Shown: positions 20,030 through 29,651, counted from the stretch's first letter. The stretch: DNA of 32,006 bases from Actinomyces timonensis DSM 23838 (GCF_000295095.1 NZ_JH806634.1:1-32006), one strand, 5' to 3'. Program-made: numbers and translations. The notes: generated by a model not told the origin, from the letters alone.

Positions 20030-22320
20030 GAGGTGCGATTCCTTCTGGCTCGGTTGCTCGCTGTGGTGTGACGGCGGGAGGCCAGGGATCGCGGCGACAG
20101 GCGACCGCGCAGGCGCCTCGGCAGGGAGAGGGAGGACCTCATCTGACTCGCCGCCGTGTCCGCGGAGGACCACAGCGAGTTCAGAGTATCGGAGGCCGGC
20201 TCGCCAGCGCCGAAAACAGCCTCATCGACGTCATTTGCGACGGGAATGAGATCCGCAGAGGGGAAGCGGTCATCGAGGCTCTGCGCGGTCTCCTGGCGGG
20301 TCGCGCCGGAGGTGATCGGCGCCCGGAGGTCGCGGGCGAGGTCGATCAGCTCGTCCCAGGCGCCCAGGGCCCCGTCGGCCCCAGGTCGGCGGCGACGGCG
20401 TCGCCGCCGCAGGGCCTTGAGCCCCAGGATGAGGAGGAAGGGCGCCAGGAGGGCCAGGATGGATCCGCCGATGAGCAGAACGAGGCGCGAGGCCGACTGC
20501 GGGGCGGGCTCGGGCTGGTTGTGGTCCTGGTCCGGGTCGTCGTAGGAGGGCGGCAGCTCCTCGGGCTTGGGCAGTGGCAGGGGCGGCTGGAGGGCCTGGG
20601 GCTGCGGGTTGATCGTGTCCTGCGCGGCCTGCTGCTGGGGGACCTGGTCGCGGTCGGGGGTGACGTCGACAGGCACCCAGCCGTGGTTCTTGAAGGGGAT
20701 CTCCACCCAGGCGTAGACGTCCTCCCCGGTGACGTTCGAGGCGTCGCCGTCGGTGGAGGGGCGGAATCCCATGACGACGCGCGCCGGGATGTTGAGCGAG
20801 CGGCACAGGAGCATCATGAGCACGGAGTACTGCTCGTCGTCGCCGATGAGCTGCTCGTGGCTGATCATGGAGGCCAGGCGGGCGGCGCCGTGGCCGGGGG
20901 GCGAGGCGTAGTTGGTGCCGTCGGAGTAGGCCCCCGCGCGCAGCGCGTTCTGCAGCGCCACGATCTGGGTGACCGGGTCGGACTGGTCGCCGACGATCCG
21001 GCTGGCCATCGAGGCGATCCCCGGGGGCACGTTCTCCACGGTGCCGAGCTGGGTGGGCACCACGGTGTCGCTGGTGAGCTCCTCGGCGCTGGGTGCCGCT
21101 TGGGGGCTCGTGCGCACGGTGACGACGTCGCCGCTGGTCAGGCCCGCGGTCGTGATGAGGGTGGGGGAGGCGGCGTCGCGGTAGAGGGTCTCGCGCAGCA
21201 GGGGCGCGCGCTCGCCGCCGACCTCGATGGAGGCGGTGGTGGGGACCGTGGGGACCCAGGGCAGGGCGTAGCCGTCCATGGTCAGCTGGACGGTGGTGGG
21301 CTCGGAGGCGGTGGGCGCCAGGGCGACGCCGGTGCCCAGTGGGCGGAAGCCCGAGTCGGTGCCCGTGCCGCCGCTGATCCGGGCGGCCAGGCCGTCGTAG
21401 GAGTCGAGGGTGGCGATGGCGATGCGGTTCCCGTCGGGCAGGCCCTCGATGCCGAAGAGGCGGGCGGAGGCCTGGTCGGTCTCCAGGGAGCGGGTGAGTC
21501 CCAGGGGGGTGGCGTACTCGCGCAGGTCCAGTGGGGGCTCGAAGGCCTCGCGCAGGAGGTGGCGCTCGCCCTGGGCGGCGGGAAGGGCCAGGCCGATGCT
21601 CGCCCCGATGGACAGGATGACGGTGGCGCCCACGAGGTGGCGCAGGGTGACGAGGCGGCGGGCCTGCTGGGACTCCGCCGTGCCGGTCACCAGGCGGCTC
21701 GCGCGCTGGCCGCGGGCGGCGGCGGCCCACATGAGGAGCAGGAGGACGACGAGCGCGGGCCCGATGAGGCGGGCGGCGGGGGCGCTGCGCCCGCCCCAGG
21801 CGATGAGGACCGTGGGCAGCGCCAGGGCGGCGAGCCCCGCGGTGCGCGCCCAGCCGGCCAGCAGCAGGCGGGCGGACAGGGTGGTGATCGCCAGTCCCAC
21901 GAGCCACGGCAGGATGGACATGCCCGCGTAGCCGCTGAGCGGGAGCGGCAGGGTGAGGGAGTCCTTCCAGACGGTGACTGTGCCGGCCAGGACCGCCCGC
22001 ACGGCGGTCATCCCCGAGCCGACGTCCCGCAGGAGCAGGGGGGCCAGGCCCACGTGCGCGATGGCGGCCAGGGCGAGGGTGAGCAGGGGGCCCAGGCGCA
22101 GGCGCGCGGCGGCCAGGGCGACGAGGGCGCCGACGGCGATGCCCTCGGCGGCGGCGATGACGCCGCGGGGCCCGGCGAAGGGAGAGTAGATCGGGACCGT
22201 CCCGACCGCGAGCAGGGCGATCAGGAGGAGGTAGGGAATCGCGGTCAGGCGCGCCCGCTGGGAGCGCGTCTGGGCGGCGGGCTTGGGGGAGCCCGCCGTG
22301 CGACGTCGGAATGGGGTCAT
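20026..22320 (-). CDS. TgpA-type membrane transglutaminase-like protein, catalytic Cys and His replaced
   Basis: 764 residues. Several N-terminal TM segments lie between about 27 and 250 (DUF3488/TgpA-N type), then an external domain, a transglutaminase-like fold (about 430-570), a Pro-rich linker, one TM segment (about 635-660, LVLLIGGSILALLAPFLLILGL) and an Arg-rich cytosolic tail (RRRRRRRR). In active family members the core reads GDCEHFA; here it is GDDEQYS (G493-S499), so the catalytic Cys is D495. The catalytic His position (DAHAW) is Y536 in DVYAWVEIP; the third residue, D552 in VPVDVTPD, is kept. The fold signature IPARVVMGF and WVPVDVTP is otherwise good, so this looks like a folded but non-catalytic member, probably a binding or scaffolding module on the outer face. 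I recall similar GDDEQY forms in other actinobacteria. It overlaps both neighbours by four bases. Confidence 0.9.
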   Translation of the reverse strand: MTPFRRRTAGSPKPAAQTRSQRARLTAIPYLLLIALLAVGTVPIYSPFAGPRGVIAAAEGIAVGALVALAAARLRLGPLLTLALAAIAHVGLAPLLLRDVGSGMTAVRAVLAGTVTVWKDSLTLPLPLSGYAGMSILPWLVGLAITTLSARLLLAGWARTAGLAALALPTVLIAWGGRSAPAARLIGPALVVLLLLMWAAAARGQRASRLVTGTAESQQARRLVTLRHLVGATVILSIGASIGLALPAAQGERHLLREAFEPPLDLREYATPLGLTRSLETDQASARLFGIEGLPDGNRIAIATLDSYDGLAARISGGTGTDSGFRPLGTGVALAPTASEPTTVQLTMDGYALPWVPTVPTTASIEVGGERAPLLRETLYRDAASPTLITTAGLTSGDVVTVRTSPQAAPSAEELTSDTVVPTQLGTVENVPPGIASMASRIVGDQSDPVTQIVALQNALRAGAYSDGTNYASPPGHGAARLASMISHEQLIGDDEQYSVLMMLLCRSLNIPARVVMGFRPSTDGDASNVTGEDVYAWVEIPFKNHGWVPVDVTPDRDQVPQQQAAQDTINPQPQALQPPLPLPKPEELPPSYDDPDQDHNQPEPAPQSASRLVLLIGGSILALLAPFLLILGLKALRRRRRRRRPGADGALGAWDELIDLARDLRAPITSGATRQETAQSLDDRFPSADLIPVANDVDEAVFGAGEPASDTLNSLWSSADTAASQMRSSLSLPRRLRGRLSPRSLASRRHTTASNRARRNRTS

Positions 22321-23558
22321 AGGGCCCTCCTCAGGAGCTGGGGGAGGCTGTCGACCGTGTCGAGGTTGAGCACGGGGGTGGAGGCGAGCATGGAGATGCC
22401 GGGCTCGGCAGCGCCACAGGAGATGATGATCGAGCTCATGCCGGCGGGGATGCGCAGGCGCGCCTTGGCGAGGGTGGCCTCGGAGCAGCCCGTGCCGGTG
22501 ATGAGCGCGACGATGGAGGCGCCGGGGTGGAGCCCGGTGCCGTGGTTGACGAGGGCGTCGAGTTCCTCGGCGCCCGTGAGGTCAAGTGTGCAGGACGCGT
22601 CGAGCAATCGCGTGGGGCCGGTGGTGGGCAGGGTGTCGCGCTGGGTGAGCACGGCCACCTCGCGACTCTCCATCATCGAGGACAGGGCCAGCGAGCAGGC
22701 GGCGGACACTGCCGTCTCGAAGTGGTCCGGGTCGAGGTAGTCGTCCTCGCGCTCGGACAGCAGGGTGAGGAGGCTGGCGCGCTGGGTGGCCTCGAACTGG
22801 CGGACCATGAGGGTGCCCACGCGCGCCGTGGACTTCCAGTGGATGTGGCGGCGGTCGTCGCCGGGGACGTAGGGGCGCAGCGCGTGGAAGGAGGCGTCGG
22901 ACATGGACAGGTCCTGGGTGACGGCGCCTTCGATGTCCCGCATGACGCCGTGGATGGCCTGGCCGATGCGCACCGTGCGCGGGTGGACGTGGACCGTCTG
23001 CGCCGTGCTCATGGCGCGCGTCCGCCGGGCCAGGCCCAGGGGGTCGCCGACGACCTGCATGACGGGGCCGATGGACAGGATGCCGCGGCGCTCGGTGGGC
23101 AGGGCGAAGCCCTCCTCGTGCGAGTCCCCGGCGTGGAGGAGGGGCACGTTGATCTCGGCGAGGCTCTCGCCCATGGGCATCTCCATGCGGGCGGGCAGGA
23201 GGGCGCGGGTGCCCTCGTTGGAGGCGGTGACCCGCACGAGGGCGTGGTCGCCGACGGCGATGCGCGGGGCGATCAGCCCGTGGGTGACGGTGTGGCCGCC
23301 CCTGTGGAGGATCCAGCCCAGGGCGGTCAGGAGGCAGGCGATGAGCGCGGCGGCGCCGGCCCAGGCCTCCTGCCATCCGAGGCTGGCCCCGGCCAGGAGC
23401 GCGACGACGGCGAGGCCGGCGGCCGTCCAGCCGGTGCGGGTGAGGACCTGGGCGCCGGTGCTCCCGGGCGCGCTGGTGCTGGGAAGGTCAGGGGATGTGG
23501 TGGGGGCCCCCGGGGAGGGGCTCGTGCTCAGGGTGTTCAGAGTATTCAGGGAGGTCAT
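22317..23558 (-). CDS. DUF58-family membrane protein
   Basis: 413 residues. Residues 1-40 are Ser/Thr/Pro-rich; two hydrophobic segments follow at about 45-85 (AAGLAVVALLAGASLGW, AGAAALIACLLTALGWIL). Next come a beta-rich external-type region (about 95-200) and the DUF58 core at about 227-256: LRPYVPGDDRRHIHWKSTAR followed by LMVRQFE, the family hallmark. The C-terminal half resembles a vWA-like fold. DUF58 proteins usually pair with a MoxR-type AAA ATPase and a TgpA protein; here TgpA follows (ATGA overlap) but no MoxR gene is present between this gene and the giant surface protein. Start ATG 23558 lies 12 bp after the end of the C-terminal remnant of the giant protein, so it is part of the same operon. 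Exact role unknown; membrane-complex assembly is the usual proposal. Confidence 0.93.
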   Translation of the reverse strand: MTSLNTLNTLSTSPSPGAPTTSPDLPSTSAPGSTGAQVLTRTGWTAAGLAVVALLAGASLGWQEAWAGAAALIACLLTALGWILHRGGHTVTHGLIAPRIAVGDHALVRVTASNEGTRALLPARMEMPMGESLAEINVPLLHAGDSHEEGFALPTERRGILSIGPVMQVVGDPLGLARRTRAMSTAQTVHVHPRTVRIGQAIHGVMRDIEGAVTQDLSMSDASFHALRPYVPGDDRRHIHWKSTARVGTLMVRQFEATQRASLLTLLSEREDDYLDPDHFETAVSAACSLALSSMMESREVAVLTQRDTLPTTGPTRLLDASCTLDLTGAEELDALVNHGTGLHPGASIVALITGTGCSEATLAKARLRIPAGMSSIIISCGAAEPGISMLASTPVLNLDTVDSLPQLLRRAL

Positions 23559-23570
23559 TGGTTCGTGTGG

Positions 23571-23852
23571 TCACCCGGTCAGGTTGTAGCAGGTGACCGT
23601 CAGGTCGGACTTGTTGGTGATCGTTGGGTTGAGCCAGCGTTGAGTGCCCTGGGATGTCAAAGCCGAGTAGGGGTCGGAGGACGGCCAGACGCTGGTGTCA
23701 TTGAACTTGCAGACAAGCGGCGTCCCCATGGGGAAGACCGTGAGGTGGACGACGACGCGCCAGCAGGCGTTCGCGGAGAACCCGGTCTTGGCCAGATCCT
23801 GAGGGGAGCAGGCCGCGTTGGGATTCGTGGTGAGGAGCGGCAGGGTCCATGC
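23571..23852 (-). pseudogene. 93-codon in-frame continuation of the giant surface protein after an amber stop
   Basis: Directly after the TAG at 23855-23853, the same frame stays open for 93 codons to TGA at 23571-23573. The reading begins AWTLPLLTTNPNAACSPQDL and ends NKSDLTVTCYNLTG. It keeps the high GC3 of a coding frame, has four cysteines (positions 15, 30, 48, 88 of the segment) and contains no usable start codon near its beginning. It therefore looks like the severed C-terminal domain of the upstream protein and not a separate gene. Alternatives are suppression or readthrough of TAG, or a base error (CAG to TAG). Confidence 0.75.
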
Positions 23853-26800
23853 CTACCCCGCCTGCTTCGCCTGGGGCTGGTGGTGGTGCTGATGGGAGTT
23901 CTTCTCCCATTCGCAGTCCTGGCTGGAGAACCCGTAGTTGTTGGTGGCGACGACGCACCACCCGCGGGACTGGCCCTCTGGAACGCTCGTCGTCAGGGTC
24001 CTACCCGCCGGGTCCTGCCACTGCCCACCGGGGAGCGGCGCCTCGGAGGCCGCCGTCTCGAAGGCCGAGTAGGTGATGTCCGGGTTGGGGCTGCCCGACG
24101 ACGGCGAATCAGTCCACGAGCACCACAGGGTGCCGTCGCTCGCCACGTCATCGCATCTCACATCGGGGTCGGCGGGGTGGCCGACCACTGTGACGGAGGA
24201 TGTCGCGACGTCGGAGTAGACCGTCTGCCCGTCCCCGCGGGTCCCGTAGGCGCGGGCGCTCACGGTGACGTTCTGGCCGGTGCGGAGGCCGTCGAAGGTG
24301 GCGCTGGATGTCCAGCCCCGGTCACCCACCTTGTACTCGATGGTGAGGTCGCCCGCGCTCCAGCCATTGCCACTCTGGGTGCTGGCCGAGGCGGTCACCT
24401 GGTTGGGCACAGTGGTGGAGGCCGTCGCCCGCAGGCCCGAGGGGGCCGGCGGCTTGGAGCGCAGATCGACATTGAGGCTCTTGGAGTTCCGGGAGGCCGT
24501 CGAGCCGGCTTTCGTCGTCGCCGTCACCGTGAAGGTGTAAGTGCCCGACGCCGAGAGCTTGATCGAGGACGACAGCCCCGAGCCCGCGTTGACCGTGTGG
24601 GACTCCGGCCCCGAGACGTTCACCGTGTAGGAGACCGGGCCCGCGTGGTTCGCGCTGGCCCCCTGCCAGTAGACCGTCACCCCCGACGACGTCTGGACGA
24701 CGTTGGTGACCTCGAAGTCCCCCGGCTTGCCGTAGGGCGTCGCGGAGGAGCCGGAGCTGACCCCCTTGGAGGAGCCGACCTCGGAGTCTCCCGAACGGGC
24801 GACGGCCGTGACCGTCACGGAGTACGAGCCGCCGGCATGGACGCCGTCGGCCGCGCCGATGGAGAGGGAGGTACCGGTCGTCGTGCGGGTGATATCGCCA
24901 TTGTCGGAGTGGAAGACCACGCGGTAGACGGTCTGGGTGCCCGGAACGGCCGCGCCCGGGGTCCACGAGGCGGTGAGGCTGCCCTCTCCCGCCGAGATGC
25001 GCACGCCGGTGGGGGCGCCCGGCGAGGACGGCCCCAGGGTGATGGTGTTGGAGCGTCCGGCCGAGGAGGTCCCGTTGGCGTTCGTGGCCGTCACCTCGAA
25101 GGTGTACGACTTGCCCGCTGTCAGGCCCGTGGCGTAGCAGGGGCTGCCCGTGCAGCTCCAGGAGCCCGCGCCGCCCACCTCGGTGAGCGTGTAGCCCGTG
25201 ATGGGGCTGCCATTGGCGCTGCCCGGGGACCACGTCACCTTCGCGGAGTTGTAGTCGCGCACGTCGGCGACCACCTGCGTGGGCGCGGAGGGCGCGGAGG
25301 CCACGGTCACCGTCACCGTCCCGGTGGCGGCGCGGTCCGCGGCGCCCGTAGCGTCGAGCACCTGGTAGCGGGCGACGATATCGCCCGTGGCCCCGGCCGA
25401 CGGCGTGATCGTCAGAGAGGTCCCCGACGCCGTCACCGAGCCCTGCCCCGAGGTGATCGTGGGCGTGCCGGACAGGGTGATCGGCTTGTCCGGGAACGGG
25501 TTGGAGACATAGGAGGACACGTCCACCGTCACCGCCTCGCCCTTGGAACTCAGCGTCGCCGGGGTCGTCGTCATGCGCGGGCGCGTCGAGGCGCTCGCGG
25601 ACAGCGGCAGGCTCGCCGAGACATCCGGGTTCTTGCCGTCGGAGATGGTCACCGGCAGGGAGCCGGTGGTGCCCGCCGTCGTCGCGGCGTCCGCGCCCAC
25701 AGTCACGCTCGAGCCCGACTGGGAGGCCGTGAAGCCGGCCGGCGCCGAGCCGATCGTGAAGGTGAGGGCATCACCGTCGGGATCGGTGGCCATGGCGGAC
25801 AGGTCCACGGTGACGGGATCCTCGTTGGGCGCCACCGTCACCGCCGTCGGGGTGAAGGTGGGGGCGCGGTTCGTCGACGACTCCACGAGGATCGGCAGGC
25901 TCAGCGTCGTGCTGAGCGCGCCCGCGCCCGTCCCATCCGCCACGGTCAGCGACACCGAGGTCGCCCCGGAGAAGCCGGAGGAAGGAGTCACGGAGACCGA
26001 GCCGCTCCCATCGGCACTGGCCGAGGACAGCCCTGTGCCGGGCGCGATCGAGGACTCGTCCCCGATGATCGGCGAGGTCCCCGAGCGGGTGAGGACATAG
26101 CTCGCCAGGGGGATGGAGGTCGTTTTGTCCGCGGGGACCTTGACCGGGGTGGTTGAGGGGTTGACCTGGGGGACGAGCCCCGAGGACGCGGGCACCCAGA
26201 CCACGGCCTGGGCCGTGAGGCCATCGGGGTCGGTGACCGTGTAGAGGATGAGCTGGGCGGTGTCGGTGACCGTCACCCGCAGGGCGTTGCCCTCCACCAC
26301 GGCGTTCGGGCCCGAGGTGGACAGCGTGAGCGTCTCCGGGCTCCCATCGGGATCGGAGTCGTTCTTGAGCACGTCCACCAGGGCCGTGCCCGAGGCGTCG
26401 ATATCGGACAGGGTGACCGCGTCGTCGACGGCGACGGGCGCCTGCGGCGGGGCGTCGGAGCGCACCTGCGCCGTGAGCGTGCCCAGGGCCGTGCCGCCGC
26501 GCGAGTCCGTGGCCGTGTAGTGGATGGTGTAGTTGCCCTCGGCCTCGGGCAGCTCGAGGGCCACCTGGCCGTTGACGGCACTCGCCGTCAACGCCGGGTC
26601 CTCGCTCGTGGGATCGCCGGACAGGGTGACCGGGTCGTCGTCGGAGTCCCAGTCGTTGGCGGTCACGTCCACCCGCACCTTGCGGCCCGGCTTGGCGGTC
26701 ACGAGGTCATCGGTGGTCTTGGGCGGCGTGTTGACGGCGGCGGGCGCGGCGATGCCGACCCGAGCCGTGCCCGTGGCGGTGGCGCCCAGGTGGTCGGTGA

Positions 26801-29651
26801 CCGTGTAGGTGAAGGAGTCCGTGCCGCTGGCGCCCTCGAAGGCGGTGTAGGTGAGCACGTTGCCCTTGACCTCGACGCTGCCCTTCGTGGGCTGGCTCGC
26901 CAGTCCGGTGAGGGTCACCGAGTCGCCGTTGGGGTCGATCTGGTCCAGGGGAACCGTCACCGAGACCTTCTTGCCGGCGATGGTCGCCGCCGTGACCGGG
27001 CGCGGCTCCGGGGCGGCGTTCGCGGCGTCGTTGCGCTCACGGACCTCGATGGTCGCCGTCGCGGTGGAGGTCTGCCCGGCGGAGTCCTGGACCGTGTAGG
27101 ACATCTCCGTGGTGCCAGGGGTCTCTCCGGCCTTGAAGCGCAGCTTGTCCTGGTTGATCCAGGCGGTGCCCAGTGAGGAGTCCGGGACGTTGAGCTCCCC
27201 GGTGGTCGTCAGGGACAGGCCCGAGGGGGAGGAGTCGTTCTCGAGAACCGGCACGGTCACGATGTCCCCCGCGCGCACGACGGCCGTGTCGTTGACGCTG
27301 ACCGGCGCCTGGGAGGCGGAGTCGGGCAGGGGCACGATGGTGATCCTGCCGGTGGCCGTGGCCGTGCCGTTGGAGACCGTGTACTCGGCCGTCGTCTGGC
27401 CCTGGAGCTCGCCGACGGCGGAGATCTGCATGAGGGAGTGGTCGACGACGGTCGCGCTCACCCCGGAGGCGGGCGGAGTGGCGGCCGAGACCGCCACGAG
27501 CACACCACCGGAGGGGTCCTTGTCATTGGCCAGGGGGTTGACGGTGATGGAGCCGCCGGGGGCGAGGAAGACGGTGTCGTCCTCCACGACGGGCGCCGCC
27601 GAGGGGTCCGAGGCCTCGGCGATATCCACGCGGATGAGCCCCTTGGCCAGGGAGGTGCCGTCGGAGGCCTCGTAATCGAGGTAGTAGGTGCCCGCGCTCT
27701 GCGCGGTGAAGGTGACCGTGCCCGCGGCCTGGTCCTTCGTGACGGTCGTGCCCGTGGGCGCCTCGCTGACCGACCCGAGGCGCAGGGGCGCGGAGGTCGG
27801 CGAGGAGTCGTTGGCCAGCGGCGAGATCGTCACCTGCTGCCCGACGACGCCGCTGGCGTGGTCCGCGTGCGTGGCGGGAACGGCGTCGGCGGCCGGGACG
27901 ACCTCGACCGTCAGCTTGCCCTCGGCGGTCGTGCGGCCGTCGGAGACGACGAGCGTCACCTCGCGCGGGCCCGTGCCGCCGGTCAACTCGGTGACGGTGA
28001 GCAGCCCCTCGGGGGTGGTGCGGGCGTCCAGGCCGACGCCGGTGGCGGAGACGAGGTGCAGGTCGTCGCCGTCGGGATCGCGCCAGCTGGACAGGATGGA
28101 CATCGAGTCCGTGCCGCCCTCGCCGAGCTTGAGGGTCTGAGCGGCCTCCTGCTCGGGGGCGGAGTTCTCGGACTCGGGGCGGATCGTCACCGTGGCGACG
28201 GCGGAGTCGGACATGCCGCGGCCGTCGTCGGCCGTGTAGGGCACGGTGATCGTCCCGGTGGCGTCGGCGGGGACGTTGATCGCCAGGGCGAGGCCGCCCT
28301 GGACCTGGGTGACCTTCGCCGTCGCGCCGGCGTCGCCCGGGATGGTGGTCAGGACGTCGCCGTCGGGGTCGGAGTCATTGGCCAGGACGGGCAGGATCGT
28401 GGTGCGCCCGGCGCGCACGCCGAAGGAGTCGTCGACGGCCTTCGGGGGGTTCTCCTCATCGCGGTTGGGCGTCTGGGCCGGGTCCTCGGTGGTGTCCTTG
28501 GCGTTCTCGTCCGGGGTGGCGTTGTCGCTGGAGTGCCCGGAGTTCTCGGTCCACTGGTCGGCCTGGGCGAGGTTCTGGTCGGGCAGCCACACGGTGCCGA
28601 TCGTCGTGTCGTTGAGGACGATCGCGTCGCGGTTGGTGCGGAAGGTCGGGGTGGTCGAGGAGGCCAGCGCGTCGTCGTGGATGTACTCGGGGGCCGAGGA
28701 GCCGCACATCCGCAGGAACTGCCCGGAGGAGGACCAGGCCGCGTAGGAGCAGGTGCCCAGGCGGACGGGCCGGGCGGCCACCCCAGCCGCGGCGTCGCCC
28801 TTCTCCGAGGAGGGCGTGCGCGTGGGGGTAGAGCCGTCGAGCGGCACGCTGATGAGCTCGGTGCGCGAGGCCACGAGCACGCTGGAGGCGTCCGGGCCGG
28901 GCTGCTGGAGGGCCAGGCCCGTCTCGCCGAGGTCGACGGTGGTGCCGCCGGGAAGATGGATGGTGCCGGTGCCGCGCTCCAGGACGATCGGCTTGGAGCC
29001 GACGGCGGTGAGGTCGGCGTCCGCGCCGGCGGAGAGCGTCAGCGCCGTGGAGTTGGGGGTGGCCCAGGCGGTGGCCGTGGCGGTGGCCGTGGTGAGGGTG
29101 CCGGTGGAGGGGGAGAGCGCGTGGATGGCGCCATCGGTACCGATGGTCGCGAGCAGCCCGGGGGAGTCGGAGATGACCGGCGTGCCAGCGCCGCTGGTGA
29201 CCATGCCTGCCTCGCTGGCAAGCGCGCCGCTGACAGTGCCGGCGGTCGAGTTGATCGCGATGACGCGGTCGGAGCCCTGGGCGATCGTGGTCCCCGTGGG
29301 CAGGGTGCCCACTGAGGCGCTGGAGACGAGAGCGGGGTCGACCTTGTCCACCGAGCTCGCGGAGACGTCGGAGACGAGAACGTCCTCGCCGTGCTGGCTG
29401 ACGTCGAAGTCCGACGACGCCGTGCGGATGACACCATCGGCCTCATGGGAGGAGGCGTTGATGCGGGCCACGAGGTGCTTCGACGTCGAGGTCACCCAGA
29501 CGCCGTCATCGTGGAGGTCGAGGTCCTGCTGGGCGATGCCCTGGTGCTGCACGGCGGCCAGGCCCAGGGCCGCAGCGCACAGGACGGCCAGGGCGCCGGC
29601 GCCGCGGCGTCGGATCCGGCCGCCCAGGGTGCGGACGATGGAGGAGGGCAC
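23853..29651 (-). CDS. Giant surface protein: TM anchor, propeller-like domain, tandem Ig/cadherin-like repeats, FN3 domains
   Basis: About 1,932 residues. An N-terminal TM anchor (GAGALAVLCAAALGLAA) with a basic start (IRRRG) leads to a ~330-residue repetitive beta domain (DLDLHDDGVWVTSTSKHLVARINAS and on) like a beta-propeller. An acidic linker follows, then a long series of Ig/cadherin-like repeats, each with VDD and a VLANDSDPDGD-type motif (also PLANDSSP, PLANDKDPSGG, VLENDSSP, VTANDWDSDDD, VLKNDSDPDG), which suggests calcium binding. The last ~600 residues hold three or more fibronectin type III domains (first at PSAPTQVVADVRDYNSAKVTW). The end is Cys- and His-rich and is cut by TAG (see remnant 23571-23852). 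GTG 29651 was preferred over GTG 29708: GGAG lies 8 nt upstream and the membrane anchor is then near the N-terminus. Heads the operon with DUF58, TgpA-like and FHA genes. Likely a wall-spanning sensor or adhesin; function unproven. Confidence 0.88.
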   Translation of the reverse strand: MPSSIVRTLGGRIRRRGAGALAVLCAAALGLAAVQHQGIAQQDLDLHDDGVWVTSTSKHLVARINASSHEADGVIRTASSDFDVSQHGEDVLVSDVSASSVDKVDPALVSSASVGTLPTGTTIAQGSDRVIAINSTAGTVSGALASEAGMVTSGAGTPVISDSPGLLATIGTDGAIHALSPSTGTLTTATATATAWATPNSTALTLSAGADADLTAVGSKPIVLERGTGTIHLPGGTTVDLGETGLALQQPGPDASSVLVASRTELISVPLDGSTPTRTPSSEKGDAAAGVAARPVRLGTCSYAAWSSSGQFLRMCGSSAPEYIHDDALASSTTPTFRTNRDAIVLNDTTIGTVWLPDQNLAQADQWTENSGHSSDNATPDENAKDTTEDPAQTPNRDEENPPKAVDDSFGVRAGRTTILPVLANDSDPDGDVLTTIPGDAGATAKVTQVQGGLALAINVPADATGTITVPYTADDGRGMSDSAVATVTIRPESENSAPEQEAAQTLKLGEGGTDSMSILSSWRDPDGDDLHLVSATGVGLDARTTPEGLLTVTELTGGTGPREVTLVVSDGRTTAEGKLTVEVVPAADAVPATHADHASGVVGQQVTISPLANDSSPTSAPLRLGSVSEAPTGTTVTKDQAAGTVTFTAQSAGTYYLDYEASDGTSLAKGLIRVDIAEASDPSAAPVVEDDTVFLAPGGSITVNPLANDKDPSGGVLVAVSAATPPASGVSATVVDHSLMQISAVGELQGQTTAEYTVSNGTATATGRITIVPLPDSASQAPVSVNDTAVVRAGDIVTVPVLENDSSPSGLSLTTTGELNVPDSSLGTAWINQDKLRFKAGETPGTTEMSYTVQDSAGQTSTATATIEVRERNDAANAAPEPRPVTAATIAGKKVSVTVPLDQIDPNGDSVTLTGLASQPTKGSVEVKGNVLTYTAFEGASGTDSFTYTVTDHLGATATGTARVGIAAPAAVNTPPKTTDDLVTAKPGRKVRVDVTANDWDSDDDPVTLSGDPTSEDPALTASAVNGQVALELPEAEGNYTIHYTATDSRGGTALGTLTAQVRSDAPPQAPVAVDDAVTLSDIDASGTALVDVLKNDSDPDGSPETLTLSTSGPNAVVEGNALRVTVTDTAQLILYTVTDPDGLTAQAVVWVPASSGLVPQVNPSTTPVKVPADKTTSIPLASYVLTRSGTSPIIGDESSIAPGTGLSSASADGSGSVSVTPSSGFSGATSVSLTVADGTGAGALSTTLSLPILVESSTNRAPTFTPTAVTVAPNEDPVTVDLSAMATDPDGDALTFTIGSAPAGFTASQSGSSVTVGADAATTAGTTGSLPVTISDGKNPDVSASLPLSASASTRPRMTTTPATLSSKGEAVTVDVSSYVSNPFPDKPITLSGTPTITSGQGSVTASGTSLTITPSAGATGDIVARYQVLDATGAADRAATGTVTVTVASAPSAPTQVVADVRDYNSAKVTWSPGSANGSPITGYTLTEVGGAGSWSCTGSPCYATGLTAGKSYTFEVTATNANGTSSAGRSNTITLGPSSPGAPTGVRISAGEGSLTASWTPGAAVPGTQTVYRVVFHSDNGDITRTTTGTSLSIGAADGVHAGGSYSVTVTAVARSGDSEVGSSKGVSSGSSATPYGKPGDFEVTNVVQTSSGVTVYWQGASANHAGPVSYTVNVSGPESHTVNAGSGLSSSIKLSASGTYTFTVTATTKAGSTASRNSKSLNVDLRSKPPAPSGLRATASTTVPNQVTASASTQSGNGWSAGDLTIEYKVGDRGWTSSATFDGLRTGQNVTVSARAYGTRGDGQTVYSDVATSSVTVVGHPADPDVRCDDVASDGTLWCSWTDSPSSGSPNPDITYSAFETAASEAPLPGGQWQDPAGRTLTTSVPEGQSRGWCVVATNNYGFSSQDCEWEKNSHQHHHQPQAKQAG

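Noticed and set aside
23698-23961. 87-residue minus-strand frame overlapping the end of the giant protein
   Set aside because: Arg/Pro/Leu-rich sequence in the wrong frame; the giant-protein frame has the better third-position GC and continues beyond its stop.
20068-26156. Long plus-strand open frames antisense to the TgpA-like, DUF58 and giant-protein genes
   Set aside because: Gly/Arg/Asp-rich shadows of the minus-strand codons without family motifs; minus-strand genes have recognisable domains and ATGA couplings.
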